From the NCBI GenBank assembly GCA_017458065.1, contig JAFTGD010000030.1, positions 1-52,590 of the forward strand: a DNA stretch of 52,590 nt, read 5' to 3'. Within the stretch, counting starts at the first letter, position 1; each line of letters opens with the position of its first letter. Below, piece after piece: positions 1-8,828 of this stretch. Source of the DNA: Oscillospiraceae bacterium (GTDB lineage Bacteria > Bacillota > Clostridia > Oscillospirales > Oscillospiraceae). Made by a program: the position numbers and the translations under genes. The notes beneath the pieces were generated by a model. The model was given only the letters and a program-made list of their open reading frames with translations, was not told the origin of the DNA and did not search any database.

Positions 1-639
1 GCTGTCGGTGGCGCCGGCCTTCTTGGCCATGACAAAGCAGCGCTTTGCAACTGCCATCTCGATACCGGCAGCGATCTCATCCGTCGCCTTGCCTTCGCCG
101 ACCAGCGTGATGACCTCGGACTCGGCAAACACGGTGCACTGTGCGGTGATGGGGATCACGTTCTTCGCCGTCAGGCTGAGCTTACTGAATTCGGGCAGGC
201 TGAGCTCGAAGGAGCGGGCCATGGCCTCGAAGAAACGGCCGGTACCAGCTGCGCACTTGTCGTTCATGGCAAAGTTCTTGACCGTGCCGTCGGTGTCGAT
301 GGAGATGCCCTTGACGTCCTGGCCGCCGATGTCGATGATGGCCTTGACTTCGGGATTGGTGATGTGCACGCCCATGGCGTGGCAGGAGATTTCAGAGATG
401 TTCTCATCCGCAAAGGGAACCTTGTTGCGGCCGTAGCCGGTGCCGATGAGATACTCGAGGTCCTTGCTGCTCTTGAGCTCGGGAACCTGGGAGATGACTT
501 CTTCCATCGCCGCGATGGCGCTCTGCTCGGAATTGATCTTGCTGCGGATGGTGGTGTCGGCAACCATTTTGCCGTTCTCATCCATGATAACTGCCTTGGT
601 ATAGGTGGAACCTACGTCGCAACCGCCAAAATATTTCAT
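1..639 (-). CDS. 2-hydroxyacyl-CoA dehydratase activator (HgdC-like ATPase), 3' end outside window
   Basis: Activators of this family are ASKHA-fold ATPases whose dimer-bridging [4Fe-4S] cluster passes a low-potential electron to a 2-hydroxyacyl-CoA dehydratase on ATP hydrolysis. The first 213 codons are visible; the gene runs off the start of the window. Seen directly: the N-terminal phosphate loop GCDVGSTYTK (residues 6-15), a second nucleotide motif IDIGGQDVK, and the two cysteines expected to hold the cluster, in NDKCAAGTGRF and AQCTVFAESE. The ATG at 639 follows a GGAGG at a good distance. It lies 40 bp after two dehydratase-like subunits, so it is the last visible gene of a four-gene minus-strand operon and most likely energises the enzyme encoded just upstream. 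The family is clear; the substrate of the partner enzyme is not. Confidence 0.9.
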   Translation of the reverse strand, partial: MKYFGGCDVGSTYTKAVIMDENGKMVADTTIRSKINSEQSAIAAMEEVISQVPELKSSKDLEYLIGTGYGRNKVPFADENISEISCHAMGVHITNPEVKAIIDIGGQDVKGISIDTDGTVKNFAMNDKCAAGTGRFFEAMARSFELSLPEFSKLSLTAKNVIPITAQCTVFAESEVITLVGEGKATDEIAAGIEMAVAKRCFVMAKKAGATDS

Positions 640-679
640 AATATTTATTTCCTCCGATTATCTTATTATTGAATGATGA

Positions 680-2467
680 TTACATGCAGACTTCGTCTTC
701 GAACTCGACCAGGGACGGATCAACCGGCTCTGCACGCATGACGGTACGCATATACTCGTTGACCTTGTCGCGCATGGTGCGGCGGGAAACGGTACGCGGA
801 TCCATCAGGTCATGCTCGACCCAGATCAGGTCATAGCCGCGCTGACGGCCCTGCTCATCCAGCAGGCCCTGGACGGTCGCCATGTTCTTGCAGGCAACGT
901 TCTGATACATGATGACAAGCTTTGCGTTCCAGGCTTCGCACTGGCGCCAGCACTCGTCAACGACGTTCTGATAACCGCCGTTGGTGTGACGGCGCATGAC
1001 CATACGCTCATAGAGGCGGGCCAGGTCACGCAGCGCTTCTTCCTTGTCTTCGGTCTCGAGGTGCTTGGTGTAGTTCAGCGATTCCATCTCGACCAGAACA
1101 TCGATACCCCAGCAGTTTGCAAGCCAGTTGGAGAAGTTGGCATAATAATGGGCCGGGCAGGACCAGACAAGCGCGCGATACTTCATTTTTCTCTCGGGCC
1201 ATGCGGTCTCGCCATTCTCATAGGCTTTCATCAGCATGGTGTTCATCTTCTGCATGGCAGGCAGAACACGCGGGTCGATGCCGCCGTCCATCTCATAGTT
1301 CCACTTGCGGAAGAGCTCATAGCTCGGTCCGATGAACTGCGGGCGGGCGGATTTGTTGATCTCCCACTTCTGAAGCTCGAGATCCGTCTCCTGGTTGAAG
1401 CGCTTCATGCACGTAAAATAGTGATCCCAGTTCCACTTGGCTCCGGTGGCATCCTCAATCGCCTTGATGCAGGCTTTGATGTCATCAGCGCCCATCTGTA
1501 CGGTCTCTTCATCAGTATACCGCACGGGGAAGCAGAGATGGAAGACCGGGATATTGGGGAAGCGGCGGGCAAAGTAGGAGCTCGCCATGGTGGAGCCGTC
1601 GCAGGGCATCGAAGAAGAGATAAACAGCGAGCCCATATCCGGTAGGGCGTTGATAACCAGAGCGCCGCATTCGGAAGAAGGCACCGGGCAGGTGTCCGAG
1701 GGCAGACCGTAGCTCTCGACCGCATCAATGTAGGGGATGCAGACAAGCTGGTCGATCTCGGAGACCAGGAACATCGGCAGCAGCTGATGCGGGATCGCAA
1801 GCAGATCGGGGAAGCCGGCTGCGATCTGGCCCATGGTCATTTCATCGAAGGTGAACAGCATCTTGTTCAGTTCGGTGCTGTTGCCGTTCTTGCGGTCGGC
1901 CTTGGAGAGGAAGACCAGGTTTTCCGCGACATAGCGGAAGATCTCGTAGGTGGCGGCATGGCTCATGCGCAGGTTGGAGCCGCGAAGACCGAGGATGTTC
2001 TTATCCATAAAGCCGTGGCAGCAGAAATAGGAGATCATCCAGCGGTACCACAGTGCGCTGTTCATCGCGGGTATGAGATCCCTGGAGAAGGTCATGAGCA
2101 GCATTCCCCACATACGGGCCCACTCATAGAAGTCATAGGCAGTGTCCTTGACACCGCGCCACTCACGGCGTACGGTCGCCATGGCGCCCTTGCGGTAGAG
2201 ACGGCCGAGACTGCGCTCGCCGTTTACCACGCGGTCCCACTTCTCCGCGTTGTCCAGGGCCATGAAGTCTTTATACTCGCCTTTGATGCGCTCGCCGTCA
2301 GATTTCAGGATTTCGACCCAGCCCTGACCGAATTCTTTCCAATCGGTCTTTTTAAGCATGTCGCCAAAAATCCCAACGACTTCCTTCAGGTTTTCACCCT
2401 GCTTTTTCCACTCAATATTGTCTTTCGCTTTCCAGAATTTTGGATTGGGGTATTGCACTTTCGCCAT
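680..2467 (-). CDS. 2-hydroxyacyl-CoA dehydratase-like subunit, N-terminally extended (HgdA-type)
   Basis: 595 residues related to the BcrB/BcrC-HgdA/HgdB superfamily, whose members bind a [4Fe-4S] cluster through cysteines and carry out radical dehydration or reduction of acyl-CoA thioesters. Cysteines that could ligate a cluster include those in DTCPVPSSECG (around residue 260), SSSMPCDGS, FHLCFPV and VWSCPAHYY. The protein is about 100-180 residues longer than the usual subunits of this family (roughly 370-480), with a charged, Trp-rich N-terminal part before the recognisable region. The stop of the previous gene overlaps the ATG (TAATG) and a GAGGAGGG lies upstream, so the two subunits are translationally coupled. 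With the 398-residue protein it should form the heterodimeric core, fed by the activator downstream. The substrate is unknown: no CoA-transferase or acyl-CoA dehydrogenase is visible nearby. Confidence 0.8.
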   Translation of the reverse strand: MAKVQYPNPKFWKAKDNIEWKKQGENLKEVVGIFGDMLKKTDWKEFGQGWVEILKSDGERIKGEYKDFMALDNAEKWDRVVNGERSLGRLYRKGAMATVRREWRGVKDTAYDFYEWARMWGMLLMTFSRDLIPAMNSALWYRWMISYFCCHGFMDKNILGLRGSNLRMSHAATYEIFRYVAENLVFLSKADRKNGNSTELNKMLFTFDEMTMGQIAAGFPDLLAIPHQLLPMFLVSEIDQLVCIPYIDAVESYGLPSDTCPVPSSECGALVINALPDMGSLFISSSMPCDGSTMASSYFARRFPNIPVFHLCFPVRYTDEETVQMGADDIKACIKAIEDATGAKWNWDHYFTCMKRFNQETDLELQKWEINKSARPQFIGPSYELFRKWNYEMDGGIDPRVLPAMQKMNTMLMKAYENGETAWPERKMKYRALVWSCPAHYYANFSNWLANCWGIDVLVEMESLNYTKHLETEDKEEALRDLARLYERMVMRRHTNGGYQNVVDECWRQCEAWNAKLVIMYQNVACKNMATVQGLLDEQGRQRGYDLIWVEHDLMDPRTVSRRTMRDKVNEYMRTVMRAEPVDPSLVEFEDEVCM

Positions 2468-3663
2468 TATGCTATGCCCTCCTCTTTATGAATGCGCTTG
2501 ATTTCAAGAGATTCGACAAAGGCCTGTACACGGGTCCTGAGCTGTCCGGAGTTGCCGTTGTTGTACAGCCTATCGATTGAAAGAACCGGCCAGCCGTATT
2601 CATCGTGCATGATGTGGCTGACAAGCGCCCGCTCGAAACCCCAGTAATCGCAATACTTCATCTGTTCGTAGATAATGCCTTCTGCGCCGAATTCCTTCGC
2701 CAGCCTGTCAGAGGTCTCACGGCGCTGCAGCACCTTCTCGTCGGAGATGTAGCGCGCACACTCGGAGACTTCCATGTAATGACGGCAAATCTGAGTCAGG
2801 ACGTCTTCTTCATCGTTGAGCTCGATCACTTCGCGTCCCGGTGTGGAACCGAAGCAGTAACGGTCGGACACGACCAGGGCGCCGCAGCCTTCGATCAGCT
2901 TGGTAAGGTTCGGATCGTCGATCTCGGAGCCAACGATGGCGACTCTCGCACGGAACGGGTTCTTGGCATCGGGTTTTCTCTTCTTCAGCTCTGCCAGCGT
3001 CTCCTGCAGATACGGCAGGATCTCACTCTTCGGACATACATAGGTGACGAGGTTCAGAACATGGAACTCATAGCCAGTGATGACGGGATTCTCCGCCTTG
3101 CGCATCTCGCGGATCTCAGAAATAATTTTGCAAACCTCGTTGTGCTCTTCGACGGCCTTGCGGATGGCCTCGTCGGAGGTATCGACGCCGAAGACCTCGG
3201 TCAGGCGGTCAAGAACACGGACACGCATCTGTCTGCGATAGCCTTCGATGGTATAGTCGGTGATCTTGAAGGGCATGTCGCAGTGGGTCACAAAGAAATT
3301 CGGCTTGTCGTTGACATTCAGAATCTCAAAGTGCTCCATCGAGCGGTTCATCATTGAGCATGCGTCCACACCGATCAGTGCATCCAGATACTGGTAGCCG
3401 CCTTCAATGGCGCGTTCAAGCAGAGCGCGCGCATACTCGCAGGTGTAGTTGGACATGTAATAGGTCGCGATGTCGATGGATCCGGTATTGGGTGCGCGGA
3501 GTCTGGTTGAGAAGCATCTGTCGACATTAAGCAGAACCTCGGGAATATGAAAACAGGTATATCCGAGACAGATATTGCCGTCTGCTTTCTTCTTCTCGAT
3601 CAGTTCGTTGTCGGCGTTCTCAAGCAGGCTCTCAAAGTAGATCATATGCTTAAGATCTTTCAA
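2467..3663 (-). CDS. 2-hydroxyacyl-CoA dehydratase-like subunit (HgdB-type)
   Basis: 398 residues, a normal length for the HgdB/HadC-type subunit of 2-hydroxyacyl-CoA dehydratases. Seen: an N-terminal cysteine context LGYTCFHIPEVLL, ALIGVDACSMMNR, FVTHCDMPFK, then a C-terminal part with IVGSEIDDPNLTKLIE, SDRYCFGS and the family-like stretch IIYEQMKYCDYWG ending near LSIDRLYN. The cysteines near residues 37, 101 and 340 are good cluster-ligand candidates. Translation probably begins at the TTG at 3663, six bases after GAGGTG; the ATG six codons later is the alternative. It sits 16 bp after a CooC-like ATPase and overlaps the next subunit by one base, so all four genes should be one transcript. 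The family assignment is firm; the reaction is not. Confidence 0.82.
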   Translation of the reverse strand: MKDLKHMIYFESLLENADNELIEKKKADGNICLGYTCFHIPEVLLNVDRCFSTRLRAPNTGSIDIATYYMSNYTCEYARALLERAIEGGYQYLDALIGVDACSMMNRSMEHFEILNVNDKPNFFVTHCDMPFKITDYTIEGYRRQMRVRVLDRLTEVFGVDTSDEAIRKAVEEHNEVCKIISEIREMRKAENPVITGYEFHVLNLVTYVCPKSEILPYLQETLAELKKRKPDAKNPFRARVAIVGSEIDDPNLTKLIEGCGALVVSDRYCFGSTPGREVIELNDEEDVLTQICRHYMEVSECARYISDEKVLQRRETSDRLAKEFGAEGIIYEQMKYCDYWGFERALVSHIMHDEYGWPVLSIDRLYNNGNSGQLRTRVQAFVESLEIKRIHKEEGIA

Positions 3664-3679
3664 ATGTTACACCTCTTCT

Positions 3680-4444
3680 TTAAAGAATTTCTATTTTTTG
3701 GAGTGCTTCCCTCACTCCCTGGAGCATAACGGAATCCGCAGGCAGTTCCAAAACGCTTTTGCCCTTGATATCATTCGCAGCAAAAGCACCGTCTGCGGGA
3801 ATCGCTGTGAGAATCTCAACCCCGGGAACCTCCATCAGTTCCACAAGCTCCGGATTCGTCACGCGGTTGATGACAGCACCGACGCGCTCATAAGCAATCA
3901 GCTCATCGGCGACGCTCTTGATGGTGGAAATGACCTGTCCGCCCTTCTTGCTCTGATCCGTAATCAGCAGAAGATGCGTGACCTTTTCCATAACGCGGCG
4001 CTGGATCTGTTCGATCCCGGCCTCACCGTCAATCACGACATAGTCGAAGCTGCTGGCCAGAATACCGATGACCTCTTTTAAATAAGAGTTGACCTTGCAA
4101 TAGCAGCCGGAGCTCTCCGGTCGTCCGATTGCAAGAAACGCAAAGCCCGGCATCTCAACCAGAGCGTCGAAGATACGGAAACGCGCTTCGCTTAAAAGTT
4201 CCAACGCTTCTTTGGTATCTCCATTCTCAACGCTGTCGACAATACTCATGCGTATATCATCCAGCGTGAGCTTCACATCCACGCCAAGAGCTACGGAAAG
4301 CCCTACGGCAGGATCCGCGTCGATGGCCAGAATCTTCTTGTCCGGATACTTCTCCACGAGAAGTCTCACAATACAAGCACAGATCGATGTCTTCCCGACG
4401 CCGCCCTTACCCGCAACCGTAATGATCTTGGCTTTATTCTCCAT
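3680..4444 (-). CDS. CooC-type P-loop ATPase (MinD/ParA superfamily)
   Basis: 254 residues with a deviant Walker A loop AGKGGVGKT (residues 11-19), the Walker A' aspartate in IDADPAVG and the Walker B-like stretch VVIDGEAGIEQ. The feature that separates CooC from other MinD-like ATPases is a Cys-X-Cys pair; here it is GCYC with cysteines at 114 and 116. CooC proteins bind a metal through that pair at the dimer interface and help insert nickel into carbon monoxide dehydrogenase; relatives assist other metalloenzymes. This gene opens the dehydratase operon, with a GGGGGG ribosome binding site and a promoter about 95 bp upstream. My inference is that it matures or gates the iron-sulfur enzyme encoded behind it. 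No CO dehydrogenase gene is visible in the window. Confidence 0.85.
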   Translation of the reverse strand: MENKAKIITVAGKGGVGKTSICACIVRLLVEKYPDKKILAIDADPAVGLSVALGVDVKLTLDDIRMSIVDSVENGDTKEALELLSEARFRIFDALVEMPGFAFLAIGRPESSGCYCKVNSYLKEVIGILASSFDYVVIDGEAGIEQIQRRVMEKVTHLLLITDQSKKGGQVISTIKSVADELIAYERVGAVINRVTNPELVELMEVPGVEILTAIPADGAFAANDIKGKSVLELPADSVMLQGVREALQKIEIL

Positions 4445-4538
4445 ATTTGTCCCCCCTGTCCCAATGGAATCTCAGTGTCATATGCCAGGCTGAAAATTCT
4501 CAAAAAGCCGAAAAGCATACTATTTCACTATCGTTGGT

Positions 4539-4567
4539 ATTTTAACACAGAGGCACAAAATATGCAA
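4539..4567 (-). promoter_or_regulatory. promoter of the CooC/dehydratase operon
   Basis: On the minus strand TTGCAT, a 17-base spacer and TAAAAT, followed by a leader of about 90 bases to the ATG at 4444. The 337-bp gap 4445-4781 otherwise holds only the polC terminator; I see no riboswitch-like fold in the leader. Confidence 0.6.
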
Positions 4568-4654
4568 GATGAACACATCAAAAATGCCAATCTGTTGATT
4601 TTTCGTGCAATTTGCAAAGAGAATATACACGTATAGACAACAAAAACACGAATG

Positions 4655-4700
4655 TAAAAAAACCTGGCATGACAGATGTCAATCACCCGTCACACCAGGC
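4655..4700 (-). terminator. terminator after polC
   Basis: Minus-strand hairpin CCTGGTGTGACGG / CTGTCATGCCAGG, 13 pairs with three G-U wobbles, followed by TTTTTTT. It lies 80 bp past the polC stop and closes the long pyrH-to-polC transcript before the next promoter. Confidence 0.85.
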
Positions 4701-4781
4701 ATTATGTACAAAAAACGGCCGCAATTTTCGTGAATTATGACGAAAGTCAAAAACACATTCGATGACGTGCCAAAAGCAGGG

Positions 4782-7700
4782 TTACCACTCGTCGAAGAGG
4801 CTGACCTGTGAGGTGTCCGGCAGCCTGCCGAACGCCCCGAGCGTTTTCAGCGCTTCGATATGCGCGCTGCTCACCTTCGGGCACGCCGCGGCAATCTCAT
4901 CGATGGAGACAAACTCTTTTCCCTCTCCCCTCGCCCGGGCCAGATCCTGGGCGGCACTCTCGCCGAGACCGCCGATCGCAACAAAGGGCGGCCGGATTCT
5001 TCCGTCATCCGTCAGGAGGAAGCGGGAGGCATCGGAGCTCGAAAACTCGATCGGCGCAAAACTGAATCCGCGCATATTGAACTCATACACCGCTTCCAGT
5101 GTTACGAGAAGATCCTCTTCGTTGGCCGTAAGATTGCTGGCGCGGCGCATCTCGTTGATCTTTCTGCGCACGCTCTCGGTGCCGCCGCACATCATCTGCG
5201 CGTCAAAGCCGCCCTTCTGGCTGCGGCGGTAGAAGTATGCTGAATAAAAAGCGAGCGGCTTGTGTACTTTGAACCATGCGATTCGGAATGCCATCATGAC
5301 ATAGGCTACCGCGTGCGCTTTCGGAAACAGATAGGCGATTTTTCTGGCGGACTCAATCCACCAGTCGGGCACGCCCATATTGCGCATCTGCTGTTCCGCG
5401 TCGCCGGGGAAGGAGTTTGATTTTTTGACCTTTCCTTTTCGGACTGCCTCCATGGTTTTGAAGGCCAGCGAAGGCTCCATCCCCTTGGAGATCAGATAGA
5501 TCATGATATCGTCACGGCAGCCGATCGTCTGATCGACGGTGGCCGTACCGTTGACGATCAGGTCGTGGATGTTCCCTGCCCAGACGTCGGTACCGTGGGA
5601 AAAGCCGGAAAGACGTACAAGCGTATCAAACTGGTTTGGCTGAGTGTCCACAAGCATCTGCCGCGTAAAGCCGGTACCGAACTCGGGGACACCTATGGTG
5701 CCGGTGTGCCCGATGATGGGATCCTCATCGGGAAGGCCAAGGGCTTCCGGCGAGGTAAAAATACTCATGGTCTCCGGATCGGAAAGTGAAATCTCCTTCG
5801 CATCGACGCCTGTCATGTCCTCCATCATCCGAATCATGGTCGGGTCATCATGCCCCAGCTCGTCCAGCTTCAGAAGGTTTGCTTCCATGCAGTGGTATTC
5901 GAAATGGGTCGTGATGATGTCCGAATTCGGATCGTCCGCCGGATGCTGGACCGGGCAGAAGTCTGTCACGTCCATGTCCTGCGGTATGACGACCAGACCG
6001 CCCGGATGCTGCCCGGTGGTCCGTTTGATGCCGACAAGGCCCTGGGCGAGTCGGTTTTCTTCCGCATGAGTTGCCTGAATGCCGCGTTCTTCCAGATATT
6101 TCTTCACATATCCGAAGGCGGTCTTCTCCGCAAGCGTCCCGATCGTGCCGGCGCGGAACACATGGTCGGAGCCGAAAAGAACCTCCGTATATTTATGTGC
6201 CTTCGCCTGGTATTCGCCGGAGAAGTTGAGGTCGATATCCGGCGTCTTTTCATTTCCAGGGAAACCCAGGAAGGTCTCAAACGGGATATCGAATCCGTCT
6301 CGCCGCATCACGGTATCGCAATGCGGGCATTTCTTCTCGGGCATGTCGGCGCCGCAGCCGAAGCTGAGCTTTTCCGCCAGCTTTTCTTCCGGACTGTCGG
6401 AATTTGGATTCCACGCAATCCCAAGCGTCGAGAATTCCGAATACCGGCACTTCGGGCAGACATAATGCGGCGGGAGGCTGTTCACCTCCGTAATGCCGGA
6501 CATAAAAGCCACCATACTGGATCCGACGCTTCCGCGGCTGCCGACCAGATATCCGTGCTCCAGAGAGTTCTGGACCAGTTTCTGGGCTGACATGTAGATT
6601 ACGTCATAGTTGTGATCCAGGATCGTGTTCAGTTCGGTATCGACGCGCTCCTGTACCAGAGGCGGAGGGATTTGCCCATAGATACGGTGCATCTTGGAAT
6701 ACACCAGGTCTTTGAGTTCCTGCGCGGAATTTTCGATCTTCGGAGGGAAAAGTTCCTTGGGAAGAAGCTCGATTTCCTCCACCTGATCCGCGATCGCTCT
6801 GGTATTGGTCACGACCACCTCATAGGCGGTCTCCTTCCCCAGATATTCAAACTCCTTCAGCATTTCATCCGTCGTGCGGAAGAAGATGGGGCAGGAGCGG
6901 TCAGCATCGGAAAACTTCTTGGCCGCCTGAAGAATCCGTCGGTACTGTTCATCCTCCGGATCCAGAAAGTGCACGTCGGATGCCGCAATGACCGGTTTCC
7001 CGAGTGCGCGGCCGGTGTCCAGTATTCTCCGGTTAAAATCCTGAAGAACTTCGACGGAACTGACGCGACCGTCGTCCACGAGAAAGGCGTTGTTGCAGAT
7101 CGGCTGGATCTCCAGATAGTCGTAGAGCGAAGCAATCTTTCGCAGCGCATCATCACTCTCACCGCGCATGACAGCTCCGTAAAGCTCGCCCATGCCGCAG
7201 GCGGAACCGACCAGGATCCCCTCCCGATGCTGCATCAGCAGGCTCTTCGGGATGCGGGGCACCTTCAGGAAGTGGTTCAGATAGGACTGCGATATCATCT
7301 CATAGAGATTCTTGAGACCGGTTCGATTCAGAACCAGAAGGATCATATGATAGGTCTTCTGGATATCCGTGCGGCGCAGACTGTGGTAGATCGTCTCAAC
7401 GTCGTCTATGGTTTTTGCCCCGCGGGCGCGCAGATCCGGTATGAACTTGTCCATGATTCTGGCAACGACCATCGCATCATCAGACGCCCGGTGATGATTG
7501 AACTTGGGCAGGTTCAGGCGGTTGGAGACGATATCCAGTTTAAACCGTTTCAAATCCGGCAGCAGGGCCTGACTCAATGCCAGAGTATCCAGAAACACCG
7601 GATCAAAACGCAGATGGCTTCGCCGCGCAGCCGCCTTCATGAAACCGATATCAAAATGCGCGTTATGAGCAATCAGAGGCCTGTCGCCGACGTAATCCAG

Positions 7701-8828
7701 AAAAGCTTCCATCGCTTCCTTTTCGTCGGGAGCCCCTTTGACATCCTCGTTGCGGATGCCTGTCAGCTCGGTGATATTGGACGGAATGGGGATGCCGGGA
7801 TCCACAAAGGTGTTGAACGTAGACAGAATTTCGGAGCCGCGGAAAATGACTGCGCCGATCTCTGTCATCCGATCCAGCTGTTCGTTCAGACCCGTCGTTT
7901 CAATATCGAAGGCAACAAACTCTTCATCAAGAGATAATGAAGACTTTCCCATGACGGCGGAATTGCCGTCCATGTCGTTATAGTAATATGCTTCCAGTCC
8001 GTAGATGATTTTGACCCCGGCATCTTTGCCTGCTTTCCACATGTCCGGAAAAGCCTGGGCAACACCGTGATCCGTCACCGCGATCGCCGGCATTCCCCAG
8101 GCAGCGGCCCGTTTCACAACGGCCTTCGGATCTGTCAGCGCGTCCAGCGCGGAAAAGCGGGTATGAAGATGCAGCTCTACACGCTTTTCTTTGGCCTGAT
8201 CGGGACGGATCCGTTTTTTCGATTTCATGATATTCCTCGGGTCGAGGACCATATCGTCATCGAACTTGGAAAAAGTAATTTCCCCCTGGACAAGAAGATG
8301 GTCGCCGACACCGATCCGTTTCAGGATCGACTGATCGTCCTCCGCTCTCAGGTAGCGTGAAACCCTGATCGAGTTAGTCCGATCGGTAATATCAAAAGAA
8401 AGGATCGCTGCTCCGCGCTTGGCAAGCTCTCTTGACGAGACCGCGAAAACATCTCCCTCTACCGTGACGCGTCCGGATTCCAGCTTCAGCGTTTCCATGC
8501 GTACCGGTGTCTGACGAATGGATCGGCCCATGAGGACATCCCCTGTCGGAGCAGAAGCGCCAACCGATACCTGGACCACAGACTCCGTTTTCGGGTAATC
8601 CGGGATAATCGCCACCGAATTCAACGCATAATCCGAGCGCAGTCTCTCTGTCAGCTGTGTAATATCCACCGGAGAAGGCATGGCTGAAAAGCGGGCTGCG
8701 ACGGAAATGGAGCGCTCTGCAGCATGTACCTGGACATCGGTCACAGTCGCCTTGTCCAGCCCTCCGGCCAGTGTTATCAGGTCTTTACAGCCGGGAAAGA
8801 CGGTCAGAAAAGATGGATGCTCAGCCAT
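4782..8828 (-). CDS. polC: DNA polymerase III alpha subunit, Gram-positive PolC type
   Basis: 1348 residues with the PolC domain order: an N-terminal region, an OB-fold (about 110-205), a PHP domain interrupted by a proofreading exonuclease, and the polymerase core. Seen: PHP metal motifs HLHT (220-223) and TDHG (252-255); exonuclease motif DIETTG (308-313), with HNAHFD and HHRASDDA further on; a Cys-rich zinc-binding insert at about 790-840 (CPKC, KCPHCD); and the catalytic PDIDLNFSGE near residue 861. It is the main replicative polymerase of low-GC Gram-positives. It is about 90 residues shorter than the 1437-residue B. subtilis protein, mostly at the N-terminus. The ATG at 8828 overlaps the end of ispG by 8 bases, so it is likely translated by coupling as the last gene of the cluster. 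Confidence 0.97.
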   Translation of the reverse strand: MAEHPSFLTVFPGCKDLITLAGGLDKATVTDVQVHAAERSISVAARFSAMPSPVDITQLTERLRSDYALNSVAIIPDYPKTESVVQVSVGASAPTGDVLMGRSIRQTPVRMETLKLESGRVTVEGDVFAVSSRELAKRGAAILSFDITDRTNSIRVSRYLRAEDDQSILKRIGVGDHLLVQGEITFSKFDDDMVLDPRNIMKSKKRIRPDQAKEKRVELHLHTRFSALDALTDPKAVVKRAAAWGMPAIAVTDHGVAQAFPDMWKAGKDAGVKIIYGLEAYYYNDMDGNSAVMGKSSLSLDEEFVAFDIETTGLNEQLDRMTEIGAVIFRGSEILSTFNTFVDPGIPIPSNITELTGIRNEDVKGAPDEKEAMEAFLDYVGDRPLIAHNAHFDIGFMKAAARRSHLRFDPVFLDTLALSQALLPDLKRFKLDIVSNRLNLPKFNHHRASDDAMVVARIMDKFIPDLRARGAKTIDDVETIYHSLRRTDIQKTYHMILLVLNRTGLKNLYEMISQSYLNHFLKVPRIPKSLLMQHREGILVGSACGMGELYGAVMRGESDDALRKIASLYDYLEIQPICNNAFLVDDGRVSSVEVLQDFNRRILDTGRALGKPVIAASDVHFLDPEDEQYRRILQAAKKFSDADRSCPIFFRTTDEMLKEFEYLGKETAYEVVVTNTRAIADQVEEIELLPKELFPPKIENSAQELKDLVYSKMHRIYGQIPPPLVQERVDTELNTILDHNYDVIYMSAQKLVQNSLEHGYLVGSRGSVGSSMVAFMSGITEVNSLPPHYVCPKCRYSEFSTLGIAWNPNSDSPEEKLAEKLSFGCGADMPEKKCPHCDTVMRRDGFDIPFETFLGFPGNEKTPDIDLNFSGEYQAKAHKYTEVLFGSDHVFRAGTIGTLAEKTAFGYVKKYLEERGIQATHAEENRLAQGLVGIKRTTGQHPGGLVVIPQDMDVTDFCPVQHPADDPNSDIITTHFEYHCMEANLLKLDELGHDDPTMIRMMEDMTGVDAKEISLSDPETMSIFTSPEALGLPDEDPIIGHTGTIGVPEFGTGFTRQMLVDTQPNQFDTLVRLSGFSHGTDVWAGNIHDLIVNGTATVDQTIGCRDDIMIYLISKGMEPSLAFKTMEAVRKGKVKKSNSFPGDAEQQMRNMGVPDWWIESARKIAYLFPKAHAVAYVMMAFRIAWFKVHKPLAFYSAYFYRRSQKGGFDAQMMCGGTESVRRKINEMRRASNLTANEEDLLVTLEAVYEFNMRGFSFAPIEFSSSDASRFLLTDDGRIRPPFVAIGGLGESAAQDLARARGEGKEFVSIDEIAAACPKVSSAHIEALKTLGAFGRLPDTSQVSLFDEW

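Noticed and set aside
4445-4538. Possible riboswitch in the leader of the CooC operon
   Set aside because: A+T-rich without a stable multi-stem fold or a class motif that I can recognise by eye.
6612-7937. 441-codon plus-strand open frame inside polC
   Set aside because: Antisense to well-conserved polC domains, without start signals or family features.
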